A stretch of DNA of 8,366 nt. Source: Angelakisella sp. GTDB lineage: Bacteria; Bacillota; Clostridia; Oscillospirales; Ruminococcaceae. Under the pieces are notes generated by a model that did not search any database, was not told the DNA's origin, and saw only the letters and a list, made by a program, of their open reading frames with translations. Location of the stretch: assembly GCA_022794295.1 (NCBI GenBank), contig JAAWEO010000080.1, positions 1 through 8,366 of the forward strand. Reading direction: 5' to 3'. A program made the translations under genes and the position numbers. Shown here piece by piece: positions 1 to 7,534 of the stretch (within the stretch, counting starts at the first letter, position 1; the number at the start of each line of letters is the position of its first letter).

Positions 1-101
1 AAAATTTTGTAATACACCAAGTATTCCTGCAATTTTTTGCCTTGCAGGACAGAAAAATCCTTGCCCTTTCGGCATACTTGGAGATCTTGAATAGGCTCTT
101 A
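1..101. repeat. Palindromic intergenic repeat copy R1 (compound hairpin, may run off the window edge)
   Basis: Bases 62-99 match 5880-5917 without gaps at 36 of 38 positions, so this is a second copy of the repeat lying before the PBP gene. The other half of R1 differs from that copy. It contains TCCTGCAA (25-32) and its exact reverse complement TTGCAGGA (42-49) around a 9-nt loop, and CCAAGTAT (17-24) pairs with ATACTTGG (74-81). It lies downstream of murF in the direction of transcription. No long T-tract follows a stem, so I do not call a terminator. The left boundary is uncertain because the window ends there. Confidence 0.65.
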
Positions 102-148
102 GAGGCCGTTCAAAATCTCCCCGCATACCGGGATTTTTGAAAAGACTC

Positions 149-150
<2 letters not shown>
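98..150. repeat. Palindromic intergenic repeat copy R2 (short, internally deleted form)
   Basis: TTCAAAATCTCCCCGCA at 109-125 is identical to 5840-5856 in copy R3. TTCAAAA (109-115) pairs with TTTTGAA (135-141) and CCCG (120-123) with CGGG (129-132), giving a short imperfect hairpin. The outer bases (GACTC at 144-148 and TTAGAG at 99-104) resemble the ends of R3. It looks like the family's two arms joined without the central stem. It abuts or just overlaps the murF stop codon (149-151) and is directly followed by R1, so the two copies are in tandem. Confidence 0.55.
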
Positions 151-1507
<1,357 letters not shown>

Positions 1508-1515
1508 GGTTTGAT

Positions 1516-1522
1516 CCACCTT
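1516..1522 (-). promoter_or_regulatory. Ribosome binding site deciding the murF start
   Basis: The coding strand reads AAGGTGG followed by 8 nt and ATG at 1507. This supports the internal start over the overlapping ATG at 1555, whose upstream bases have only a weak GGCGAG. Confidence 0.75.
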
Positions 1523-1551
1523 TTTCCAATCGTTTGCTTCTGGGGCTGGGG

Positions 1552-2043
1552 TCATATCTCGCCGAGCAGGTACATGAGCCCATCCTTTTCCCCCTGGTTC
1601 AGGTCCTCAAGGGCATCCACTGCCTGCCAAAGCTCCTCCCGTGTCCTGTTCCGGTACTTCTCCTTCAGGGTGCTGTAATAGGCTGCTGTAAAGTCCGGCC
1701 GTTCCCCTTTTCGCTTCACCCTCTCCACTCTGCCCAGCTGGGCGGGGGAGGTAATCTTCATGGAGGCGGAGCCCATTACCTCCAGGATGGTCCCGGGCCG
1801 CAGGGTGGCCTGGTCCCGGTAATCCTCCGGGAAAGAAAAGGTAAACAGGCCCTCGTACTGTTCCCCCAGCTCTGCCGCCAAGGCGCCGCTGCCCTCCGGG
1901 TAAAGGGCGATGATCTCCACCTGGCGCTTTTGGGATTCCATCATCCAGATCTGCCCGGCACAGCAGACCCGGACCATGGCGGCGGCAAAGCCCACAAGAG
2001 AAACCGCTGTCACCAGCAGGTGCCCCCACGACCGTTTTTTCAT
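1552..2043 (-). CDS. Unknown 163-aa membrane-anchored or exported protein between murE and murF
   Basis: I do not recognise this gene. The protein begins with basic residues (KKR) and one hydrophobic stretch (about 8-28), so it is a single-pass membrane protein with a short cytoplasmic N-terminus, or has an uncleaved signal peptide. Two cysteines (27-28) follow the hydrophobic stretch, but the context VRVCC is not a convincing lipobox. Residues about 41-110 look beta-rich (VEIIALYP, LFTFSFPEDY, GTILEVMG, SPAQLGRVERV). This loosely recalls small OB-like domains of clostridial exported proteins, a weak guess. Residues about 120-163 look helical and acidic. It starts 2 bp after the murE stop with AGGA 7 nt upstream of ATG, and its TGA overlaps an ATG in the murF frame, so it is surely in the operon. 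An envelope role is inferred from context only. Confidence 0.85.
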   Translation of the reverse strand: MKKRSWGHLLVTAVSLVGFAAAMVRVCCAGQIWMMESQKRQVEIIALYPEGSGALAAELGEQYEGLFTFSFPEDYRDQATLRPGTILEVMGSASMKITSPAQLGRVERVKRKGERPDFTAAYYSTLKEKYRNRTREELWQAVDALEDLNQGEKDGLMYLLGEI

Positions 2044-2045
2044 CC

Positions 2046-3506
2046 TTACTTCCTATCCATCTCTGCCAGGAGCTGGCCCACCAGCACCTTTTCGTCAAAA
2101 TAAACCGTCTCGTCCCGAAGGACCTGGTAGTCCTCGTGGCCCTTCCCGGCCAGGAGAAGAACGTCATCCTTCCGGGCGTTTTCCAGGGCCCACTTCACCG
2201 CCTCGTACCGGTCGGGAATGATGCGGTAGGGGGTCTTGTGCTGCTCCAGGCCGGGGCGGGTGTCGTCAATGATCTGCCCCTCGTCCTCGGTGCGGGGATT
2301 GTCGGAGGTCAGGATCACCAGGTCGGAATACCGGGCGGTGATCTCCCCCATGGCGGCCCGCTTGGTGCGGTCCCGGTCCCCGGCACAGCCGAAAAGGGTG
2401 ATCAGCCGCCCTTCCCCCTTGTAGGGAGCCAGGGTGGCGAGGATCTGCTCCAGCTCCTCCGGGGCGTGGGCAAAGTCCCGGAGCACGGTAAAGCCGGTAT
2501 CGGTGGGGATCACCTCCGCCCGGCCGGGTACCCCGGAGCAGGCGGCCAGACCTTGGGCGATCTCCTCCGGGGAAAGGCCCAGGGCCCAGCAGGCCGAGGC
2601 GGCAGCCATTGCGTTGCTCACCGAAAAGCGGCCCGGCATGGCAATGCGGGTGCGCTGGATCAGCTGGTTGCCCACGATCAGGAAGCTGCTGCCCCGGACG
2701 GTGGAGACGATGTTCCGGGCGGTCAGGGTGGCGTCGTCCCGCTCCAGGGAGAAGGTGATGGCCTCCGCCCCTAGCTCCCCGGCCAGCTCTGCCCCCTTGG
2801 GGTCATCCAGGTTGACCACCGCCCGATCGGTCATGGAGAAAAGCTTTTTCTTGGCGGCAAAGTAGTTTTCCATGGTGCCGTGGTAATCCAGGTGATCCTG
2901 GGAAAGGTTGGTGAACACAGCGGCGGCAAAGCGGCAGCCCTCCAGACGGTGCTGGTCCAGGGCATGGGAGGAGGCCTCCATGACCACATACTGGCAGCCG
3001 GCCTCCCGCATCCGCTCCAGCATGGTGTGGAGCTGGTAGGGGTCGGGGGTGGTGTGCTTGGCGGGGAACTCCATCTCCCCGATCTCGTTGTGGATGGTGC
3101 CCATAAGCCCCACCCTTTTCCCCGCCTGCTGGAGGATGCTTTTCACCAGAAAGGCCACTGTGGTCTTCCCGCTGGTACCGGTGATGCCCACCAGCTTCAT
3201 CCCCGTGGCAGGGTTCCCGAAGTGATTGCCGCAAAGGATGGCATAGGCGGCCCGGGTGTCCTCCACCAGGATCTGCCGCTCCAGGCCCAGGTCCCGTTCC
3301 ACCACCACCGCAGCGGCCCCGGCGGCCAGGGCCTCCCCTGCCTTGCTGTGGCCATCAAACCGCCCGCCCCGGATGCAGACAAAGATACTGCCCCCCCGCA
3401 CCTGGCGGGAATCGTTGGTCACCGAGCAGGCTGCTGTCTGCTCCAGCTCCTCCGCCGGGATCCGGGTCCGGAAGGGGATCCCCTTCAAATACTCGTTTAG
3501 TGTCAT
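2046..3506 (-). CDS. murE: MurE: UDP-MurNAc-L-Ala-D-Glu--2,6-diaminopimelate ligase
   Basis: Cytoplasmic ATP-dependent Mur ligase adding the third residue of the peptidoglycan stem peptide. The 486-residue length is normal. Seen in order: SVTNDSRQVRGGSIFVCIRG (about 28-47); P-loop GITGTSGKTT (107-116); HTTPDPYQL (151-159); EASSHALDQHRL (178-188); TNLSQDHLDYHGTMENYF (199-216) with the probable carbamylated lysine in AKKKLF (K219); GCAGDRDRTKR (373-383); SDNPRTEDEG (401-410); GKGHEDYQ (454-461). DNPR is the known signature for meso-diaminopimelate rather than lysine, so DAP-type peptidoglycan is predicted. Two motifs deviate slightly from what I expect: DFAHAPEELE where DYAHTPDALE is usual, and GCAGDRDRTKRAAM where GCGGDRDRTKRPLM is usual. 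The ribosome site AGGAGAGG (3519-3526) is 12 nt from the ATG, longer than ideal. No better start is visible. Confidence 0.97.
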   Translation of the reverse strand: MTLNEYLKGIPFRTRIPAEELEQTAACSVTNDSRQVRGGSIFVCIRGGRFDGHSKAGEALAAGAAAVVVERDLGLERQILVEDTRAAYAILCGNHFGNPATGMKLVGITGTSGKTTVAFLVKSILQQAGKRVGLMGTIHNEIGEMEFPAKHTTPDPYQLHTMLERMREAGCQYVVMEASSHALDQHRLEGCRFAAAVFTNLSQDHLDYHGTMENYFAAKKKLFSMTDRAVVNLDDPKGAELAGELGAEAITFSLERDDATLTARNIVSTVRGSSFLIVGNQLIQRTRIAMPGRFSVSNAMAAASACWALGLSPEEIAQGLAACSGVPGRAEVIPTDTGFTVLRDFAHAPEELEQILATLAPYKGEGRLITLFGCAGDRDRTKRAAMGEITARYSDLVILTSDNPRTEDEGQIIDDTRPGLEQHKTPYRIIPDRYEAVKWALENARKDDVLLLAGKGHEDYQVLRDETVYFDEKVLVGQLLAEMDRK

Positions 3507-3559
3507 AAATAAACCGTTCCTCTCCTGCGCTTCCCATTCACAGGTAAGTCCTTGAACCG

Positions 3560-5809
3560 TTAAAAGCTGTCGTGGAGGGTGGTGTCCGCAAAGTCCACGG
3601 TGACCACGGTGCCACGGGGGACCTCCGTCCCCGCCGCTACGCTCTGCTTTGCGGCTACCGCGTTTTCGTTTTCGATGCCCACGCCGGTGACCTTAATATT
3701 CAGCCCCGCGTTGAGGATCAGCTTGTTGGCTACCAGCCCCCCTTTGCCCACTACATCGGGGACGATAACGGTATCGCTGGCCGCCGAGTCGTCGGTGTAC
3801 AGCATAATGGTGCTGCCCTTTGGCACGGTGGAGCCCGCCGCCGGGATCTGGGAGACCACCGAGCCGCCCCCGCCGATGATCTTGGCCCCCAGGCCCTGGC
3901 GGGTGCAGTAGGATTGGGCGTCGTGGGCCACCTTGCCCACCTGGCTTTCTACATAAACATCCAGCTTTTCCAGCTCCTCCTGGGTGTAGACCTTTTCCAG
4001 CCCCAGGTAAGGGAGAACATCGGCCAGAATGGCGCCTACCACCGGGGCGGCAATGGTAGAGCCGTACTCATTTACCAGGGTGGGTTCATCCAGCAGGACC
4101 AGACAGGCGATCTGGGGATCATCCATGGGGGCAATCCCCACAAAGGAAAGGACGTTGCGCATTTCGCCGGTTTGGTTGTACCGGTCGATCTTCTCGGAGG
4201 TGCCGGTCTTTCCACCGATGCGGTAGCCGGGTATGTAGGCGTTTTTACCGGAGCCCTCGGTGACCACCGTCTCCAGCATCTGGCAGACGATGGCGGAGGT
4301 CTCGGCGGAGATCACCTGCCGCTTGGCCTTGGGCTCGATGGTCTGGACGATGTTCCCGTCGGCGTCCAGGACCTGCTTGACAACATGGGGCTCGTAAAGG
4401 GTCCCCCCGTTTACGGCTGCGGAGACCGCGGTGACCAGCTGGAGAGGGGTCACCTTGAAGGTCTGCCCGAAGGCGGCGCTGGTAAGGGAGTTTTCGTAGT
4501 CATTGGGGTTTGCCAGGGCCTTTTTGGTGTGGTAGGCGCCAATGGCCTCCCCGGGGAGGTCGATGCCGGTGGTCTCGGTGAGGCCGAAGTTGCTGAAGTA
4601 GTCGAAGAACCGCTCCCCGCCGATCCGTTGGCCGATCATCATAAAGGCCGGGTTGCAGGAGTTGCGCACCGAGGCCGCCAGGTCCTGGTCCCCGTGGCCC
4701 ACCGTTTTCCAGCAGCCCTTCCGGACACTGCCCACCATGTAAAAGCCGGGGCAGTGGAAGTGATCGCTGGGAACCACCGCCCCTGTCTCCAGGCCGGTGG
4801 AAAGGGTGATGATCTTAAAGACCGAGCCGGGCTCGTAGGGCTCCGAAATGGCCTTGTTGTTCCACTGCTGGAACCGGGCCTCGTTAAGGGCCTTCTGGTA
4901 CTCCTCCTGATCCCCGCCCTTCAGGGCCTCCACCGCCGCTTTCATCACAGGGTCGGCGATCTCGTATGCCTCGTTGGGGTCAAAGTCTGGCTTGGTGGTC
5001 ATCCCCAGGATCTCGCCGGTTTTTACGTCCATAATGATACCGGCCGCCCGGTTGCGGACCTTGTGCTCCACCACCGCCGTTTCCAGGTGCTTATCCAGCA
5101 TGTGCTGAATGGTCTCGTCGATGGTGAGAAGAAGGCTTTGGCCATCCTGGGCCTCGTACATCTCCTGATAGCTGAAGGGCATATCGGTGCCCCAGGCGTT
5201 TTTGGCCGCCACCACCTTGCCGGGGGTGCCGCTGAGGGTGTTGTTGTAATAGGATTCGATGCCGTAGGCCCCCTGGTTTTCCTCGTTGACAAACCCCAGA
5301 ACACTGGAGCCCAGGCTCCCGTAGGGGTAATACCGCTTGCTGTCCTCCTGGAGGCTGACGCCGTTGATCTTATGCTCCGCTGCAAAGGCGATCACCTGGT
5401 CGGCGGTCTCCTTTTCCACCTTTTTTTTGACGATCTGGTAATAGTTCTTTTTGTTTTTGGCCTTTTCGATGACAAACTCCCGGTCCACCCCCAGGATTTC
5501 GCTCATACCGTCTGCCAGGATCACGGCCTGCTCGTCGGTAATGTCGTGGGGGGAAAAAAGGACGGTCCAAACGGTGGCGGACACGGCCAGTGTCTTGCCG
5601 TTGCGGTCGTAGATGGTGCCCCGGTTGGCGGTGATGGGGGTGGTGCGCAGCTGCTGGGCAATGGCCCGCTGCTGGTAAAAGTCTCCCTCCCGCAGCTGGA
5701 TGTTAAACAGGTTATAGATTACCAGCCCGAAGCCTGCCAGGATAATACAAAGGCAGACGATCAGAAGCCGCCGCCTGGCGCTGCTGTCCGGCAGATTGGA
5801 CACAGACAC
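3560..5809 (-). CDS. Class B penicillin-binding protein with two PASTA domains (SpoVD/PBP2B/FtsI type)
   Basis: A 749-residue D,D-transpeptidase that cross-links peptidoglycan outside the membrane. Its position after an ftsL-like gene points to the septal synthase, possibly also serving the spore cortex as SpoVD does. Seen: short basic cytoplasmic tail and one membrane segment (about 13-36); N-terminal dimerisation/pedestal region with ANRGTIYDRNG (61-71); catalytic domain with SVFK (S329, K332), SCN (384-386) and KTG (534-536); two C-terminal PASTA domains (about 615-673 and 678-742). All three active-site motifs are intact. The start is GTG at 5809, with a run of six G (5815-5820) as ribosome site; a second GTG at 5803 is possible. 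It is the only PBP here, whereas Bacillus subtilis has pbpB and spoVD side by side, so I give no symbol. A run of eight A lies in codons 128-130 (5421-5428). Confidence 0.95.
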   Translation of the reverse strand: MSVSNLPDSSARRRLLIVCLCIILAGFGLVIYNLFNIQLREGDFYQQRAIAQQLRTTPITANRGTIYDRNGKTLAVSATVWTVLFSPHDITDEQAVILADGMSEILGVDREFVIEKAKNKKNYYQIVKKKVEKETADQVIAFAAEHKINGVSLQEDSKRYYPYGSLGSSVLGFVNEENQGAYGIESYYNNTLSGTPGKVVAAKNAWGTDMPFSYQEMYEAQDGQSLLLTIDETIQHMLDKHLETAVVEHKVRNRAAGIIMDVKTGEILGMTTKPDFDPNEAYEIADPVMKAAVEALKGGDQEEYQKALNEARFQQWNNKAISEPYEPGSVFKIITLSTGLETGAVVPSDHFHCPGFYMVGSVRKGCWKTVGHGDQDLAASVRNSCNPAFMMIGQRIGGERFFDYFSNFGLTETTGIDLPGEAIGAYHTKKALANPNDYENSLTSAAFGQTFKVTPLQLVTAVSAAVNGGTLYEPHVVKQVLDADGNIVQTIEPKAKRQVISAETSAIVCQMLETVVTEGSGKNAYIPGYRIGGKTGTSEKIDRYNQTGEMRNVLSFVGIAPMDDPQIACLVLLDEPTLVNEYGSTIAAPVVGAILADVLPYLGLEKVYTQEELEKLDVYVESQVGKVAHDAQSYCTRQGLGAKIIGGGGSVVSQIPAAGSTVPKGSTIMLYTDDSAASDTVIVPDVVGKGGLVANKLILNAGLNIKVTGVGIENENAVAAKQSVAAGTEVPRGTVVTVDFADTTLHDSF

Positions 5810-5814
5810 AATAT

Positions 5815-5820
5815 CCCCCC
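5815..5820 (-). promoter_or_regulatory. G-run ribosome binding site of the PBP gene
   Basis: On the coding strand GGGGGG ends 5 nt before the GTG start. It is not the AGGAGG consensus but can pair with CCUCC. It lies 12 nt after the base of the 84-bp palindrome, so folding of that hairpin in the mRNA could affect access to it. Confidence 0.5.
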
Positions 5821-5832
5821 TTAAGCCCCTGG

Positions 5833-5916
5833 GAGTCTATTCAAAATCTCCCCGCACGCCGCCAGGGCAGGGCTTTTCCTGCCCTTCCGGCATACTTGGA
5901 GAGCTTGAATAGGCTC
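5833..5916. repeat. 84-bp palindromic repeat copy R3 between ftsL and the PBP gene
   Basis: The whole element is symmetric about 5874.5 without insertions. Outer arms GAGTCTATTCAA (5833-5844) and TTGAATAGGCTC (5905-5916) differ at one pair (G-U in RNA). The inner stem AGGGCAGG (5864-5871) pairs exactly with CCTGCCCT (5878-5885) around the 6-nt loop GCTTTT. By my count 30 of 39 pairs are Watson-Crick, 1 is G-U and 8 are mismatched. The right arm is shared with R1 (36/38) and part of the left arm with R2 (17/17). No coding potential and no T-tract. Best described as a REP- or MITE-like intergenic element. Confidence 0.8.
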
Positions 5917-5923
5917 TGATAGC

Positions 5924-5953
5924 ACATTAAGAGGCACTCTGACCTCTTAATGT
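5924..5953. repeat. Perfect 11-bp inverted repeat (hairpin) after the ftsL-like gene
   Basis: ACATTAAGAGG (5924-5934) and CCTCTTAATGT (5943-5953) are exact reverse complements around an 8-nt loop. In the transcript the hairpin forms 23 nt after the ftsL-like stop codon. It is not followed by a T-tract on either strand, so it does not look like an intrinsic terminator; an mRNA processing or stability role, or a transposition footprint, are alternatives. Confidence 0.7.
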
Positions 5954-5976
5954 AATTTGGTCCATATTCAGTTTAT

Positions 5977-6465
5977 TCACCGCAGTTTCATGTATTCCAT
6001 CAAATTGTCGAAGCCGCGGAGGAGCACCTGGGTGGGGGCCTTGTCCGGGGCCTTGTCGGTGCGGCGGATCGCCCCCTCCCCTGCCAGGTTGATATAGGTG
6101 ATCTGGTACTTATCCGCCTTTCCCATTCCCAAAACGGTGGAGGCGTATTTTTCCACATTCTGGGCGGAGGACTGGCTTTCCAGCTTGGAGCGCAGGGTCA
6201 CCTCCTCGCTTTGGAGGGCCTCCAGCTGGGCCTTGGCCTCGCTGAGCTGGTCCCCCAGCTCCACCATGACGACGTTATTGTAAATAGCCAGGGAGATCAG
6301 GGCCACCAAAAGAACCGCGCAGAGAAGGAACCGCAGGGGGGAGATCCCGGTCTGGGGCTTTTTTCCTTCCTTCACCTGGAGGCTGGGGGTCTCCTCCCGG
6401 CGGACGCCCCGGTATTCCCGGCTGTACTCATAGCTTTCCAGCACTCTTGCCGCGTTGCTCTGCAT
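5977..6465 (-). CDS. ftsL: FtsL-like septum formation protein (single membrane segment plus coiled coil)
   Basis: A 162-residue bitopic membrane protein predicted to act in the divisome with the DivIC and DivIB/FtsQ-type proteins and to support the septal PBP encoded next. Sequence similarity in this family is low, so the call rests on architecture and position between rsmH and the PBP gene. Seen: charged cytoplasmic N-terminus (1-42), one membrane helix (about 43-65), a heptad-like coiled coil (about 66-105, with ELGDQLSEAKAQLEALQSEE), then VEKYASTVLGMGKADKYQI, which matches the usual FtsL/DivIC ending. A further tail of some 38 residues follows, with TDKAPDKAPTQ. The ATG at 6465 has an excellent AGGAGGG site (6471-6477) 5 nt upstream. 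A GTG at 6531 would add 22 basic residues but lacks a properly spaced site. Confidence 0.85.
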   Translation of the reverse strand: MQSNAARVLESYEYSREYRGVRREETPSLQVKEGKKPQTGISPLRFLLCAVLLVALISLAIYNNVVMVELGDQLSEAKAQLEALQSEEVTLRSKLESQSSAQNVEKYASTVLGMGKADKYQITYINLAGEGAIRRTDKAPDKAPTQVLLRGFDNLMEYMKLR

Positions 6466-6470
6466 ATGAT

Positions 6471-6477
6471 CCCTCCT
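6471..6477 (-). promoter_or_regulatory. Ribosome binding site deciding the ftsL start
   Basis: The coding strand has AGGAGGG, then ATCAT, then ATG at 6465. This near-perfect site is the reason for rejecting the longer GTG-initiated form from 6531. Confidence 0.8.
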
Positions 6478-6541
6478 GTTCCGGATCCTTTTCTTTTCAG
6501 AGGACCTTTTCTTCCCGGTCTCTCTGAACACTTCCTGTTTG

Positions 6542-6563
6542 GGGGAAGAAGCCCTCCTTCCCC
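6542..6563. repeat. Small G+C-rich inverted repeat in the rsmH-ftsL interval
   Basis: GGGGAAG (6542-6548) and CTTCCCC (6557-6563) are exact complements around 8 nt. The 125-bp interval between rsmH and ftsL holds no gene or clear promoter. The interval is strongly purine-rich on the coding strand, and the hairpin has no T-tract, so it may be chance. Confidence 0.35.
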
Positions 6564-6590
6564 TTTATGATAAACCCGGAGGCCTTTTCT

Positions 6591-7514
6591 TCACAGCTTC
6601 TCCAGGATCCTCAGCTTCGCGGAGCGGGAGCGGCTGTTCTGCCGCTGCTCCTCCTCCCCGGGCTCTATGGGCTTTTTGTTTACCAGGCGGCCCTCCGGGG
6701 TGCGGCCGCAGACACAGACCGGGAAATCCGGCGGGCAGATACACCCCTTGCAGTATGCGGCAAACTTCTGCTTCACCATCCGGTCCTCCAGGGAGTGGAA
6801 GGTGATGACTGCAAATCTTCCCCTGGGGGCCAGCCTCCCGAAGGCGGTATCCAGGCACTGGGAGAGGTTGTCCAGCTCGCTGTTTACCGCAATGCGGATG
6901 GCCTGGAAGGTGCGCTTTGCCGGGTGGCCTCCCTCGTACCGGCTGCTGGGGGGGATGGCGGCCTTGATCAGCTCCACCAGCTCCCCTGTGGTCTCCACCG
7001 GCTTTGTCTCCCGGGCGCGGGCAATTTTTTTTGCAATAGCCAGGGCGTACTTTTCTTCTCCGAATTCCCGGATCACCCGGGCCATAGAGCTGACATCCCA
7101 GCTGTTCACCAGGTCGTAAGCCCCGGGCCCCTTTTGGCTCATGCGCATATCCAGGGGGGCGTCGGCCATATAGGAGAAGCCCCGCTCCGGGGTATCCAGC
7201 TGGTAGGAGGAGACCCCCAGGTCCAGAAGGATGCCATCTACGGTATCCACCCCCAGCTTGTCCAGCACCTGGGGGATGTTGGCGTAGTCGCTTTCCACCA
7301 CCTGGGCGGGAAGCCCCCGGAGCCGCTCCCCTGCCGCCTTTACCGCGGCCGGGTCCTTGTCCAGGGCGATCAGCCTGCCGGTGGTAAGGCGCCTGGCGAT
7401 CTCGGCGGAATGGCCTCCCCCGCCGGCGGTGCCATCCAGATAAGTGCCATCGGGGCGGATCCTAAGGCCCTCCAGGCATTCCGGCAGCAGGACCGGAATA
7501 TGAGAAAATTCCAT
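6591..7514 (-). CDS. rsmH: RsmH: 16S rRNA (cytosine(1402)-N(4))-methyltransferase
   Basis: SAM-dependent enzyme (formerly MraW) that N4-methylates C1402 of 16S rRNA at the ribosomal decoding centre. The 307-residue length is normal. Seen: HIPVLLPECLEGL (5-17); SAM-binding DGTAGGGGHS (27-36); ALDKDP (50-55); DGILLDLGVSSYQLD (93-107); RGFSYMADAPLDMRM (111-125); HPAKRTFQAIRIAVNSEL (197-214); ITFHSLEDRMVK (237-248). A cysteine cluster follows (C255, C258, C260, C267, C269), common in my memory of Firmicute RsmH and possibly metal-binding, but that is inference. The ATG at 7514 has GGGGGAGG about 5 nt upstream and lies 20 bp after the mraZ stop, so the two are cotranscribed. Confidence 0.97.
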   Translation of the reverse strand: MEFSHIPVLLPECLEGLRIRPDGTYLDGTAGGGGHSAEIARRLTTGRLIALDKDPAAVKAAGERLRGLPAQVVESDYANIPQVLDKLGVDTVDGILLDLGVSSYQLDTPERGFSYMADAPLDMRMSQKGPGAYDLVNSWDVSSMARVIREFGEEKYALAIAKKIARARETKPVETTGELVELIKAAIPPSSRYEGGHPAKRTFQAIRIAVNSELDNLSQCLDTAFGRLAPRGRFAVITFHSLEDRMVKQKFAAYCKGCICPPDFPVCVCGRTPEGRLVNKKPIEPGEEEQRQNSRSRSAKLRILEKL

Positions 7515-7534
7515 GGCGGCCTCCCCCTTTCCCC

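Noticed and set aside
104..148. Intrinsic terminator after murF
   Set aside because: The hairpin is imperfect and in the direction of transcription is followed only by GATTTTGAA, not by a proper T-tract; the sequence belongs to the repeat family.
1508..1555. murF start at ATG 1555 overlapping the previous stop as ATGA
   Set aside because: Such overlaps are common, but the upstream ribosome site is weak and the extra 16 residues do not belong to the conserved MurF N-terminus. It remains a possible alternative.
2136..3500. Several plus-strand open frames opposite murE
   Set aside because: They are antisense by-products of codon bias; murE is complete with conserved motifs.
3572..5824. A 750-codon plus-strand open frame opposite the PBP gene
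   Set aside because: It mirrors the PBP frame in G+C-rich sequence, shows no recognisable domain, and is rich in G, V, H and L as expected from the complement of biased codons. The PBP on the other strand has all its motifs.
6466..6531. A longer FtsL-like protein beginning at GTG 6531
   Set aside because: AGGAA directly touches the GTG with no spacing, while the ATG at 6465 has an ideal AGGAGGG site.
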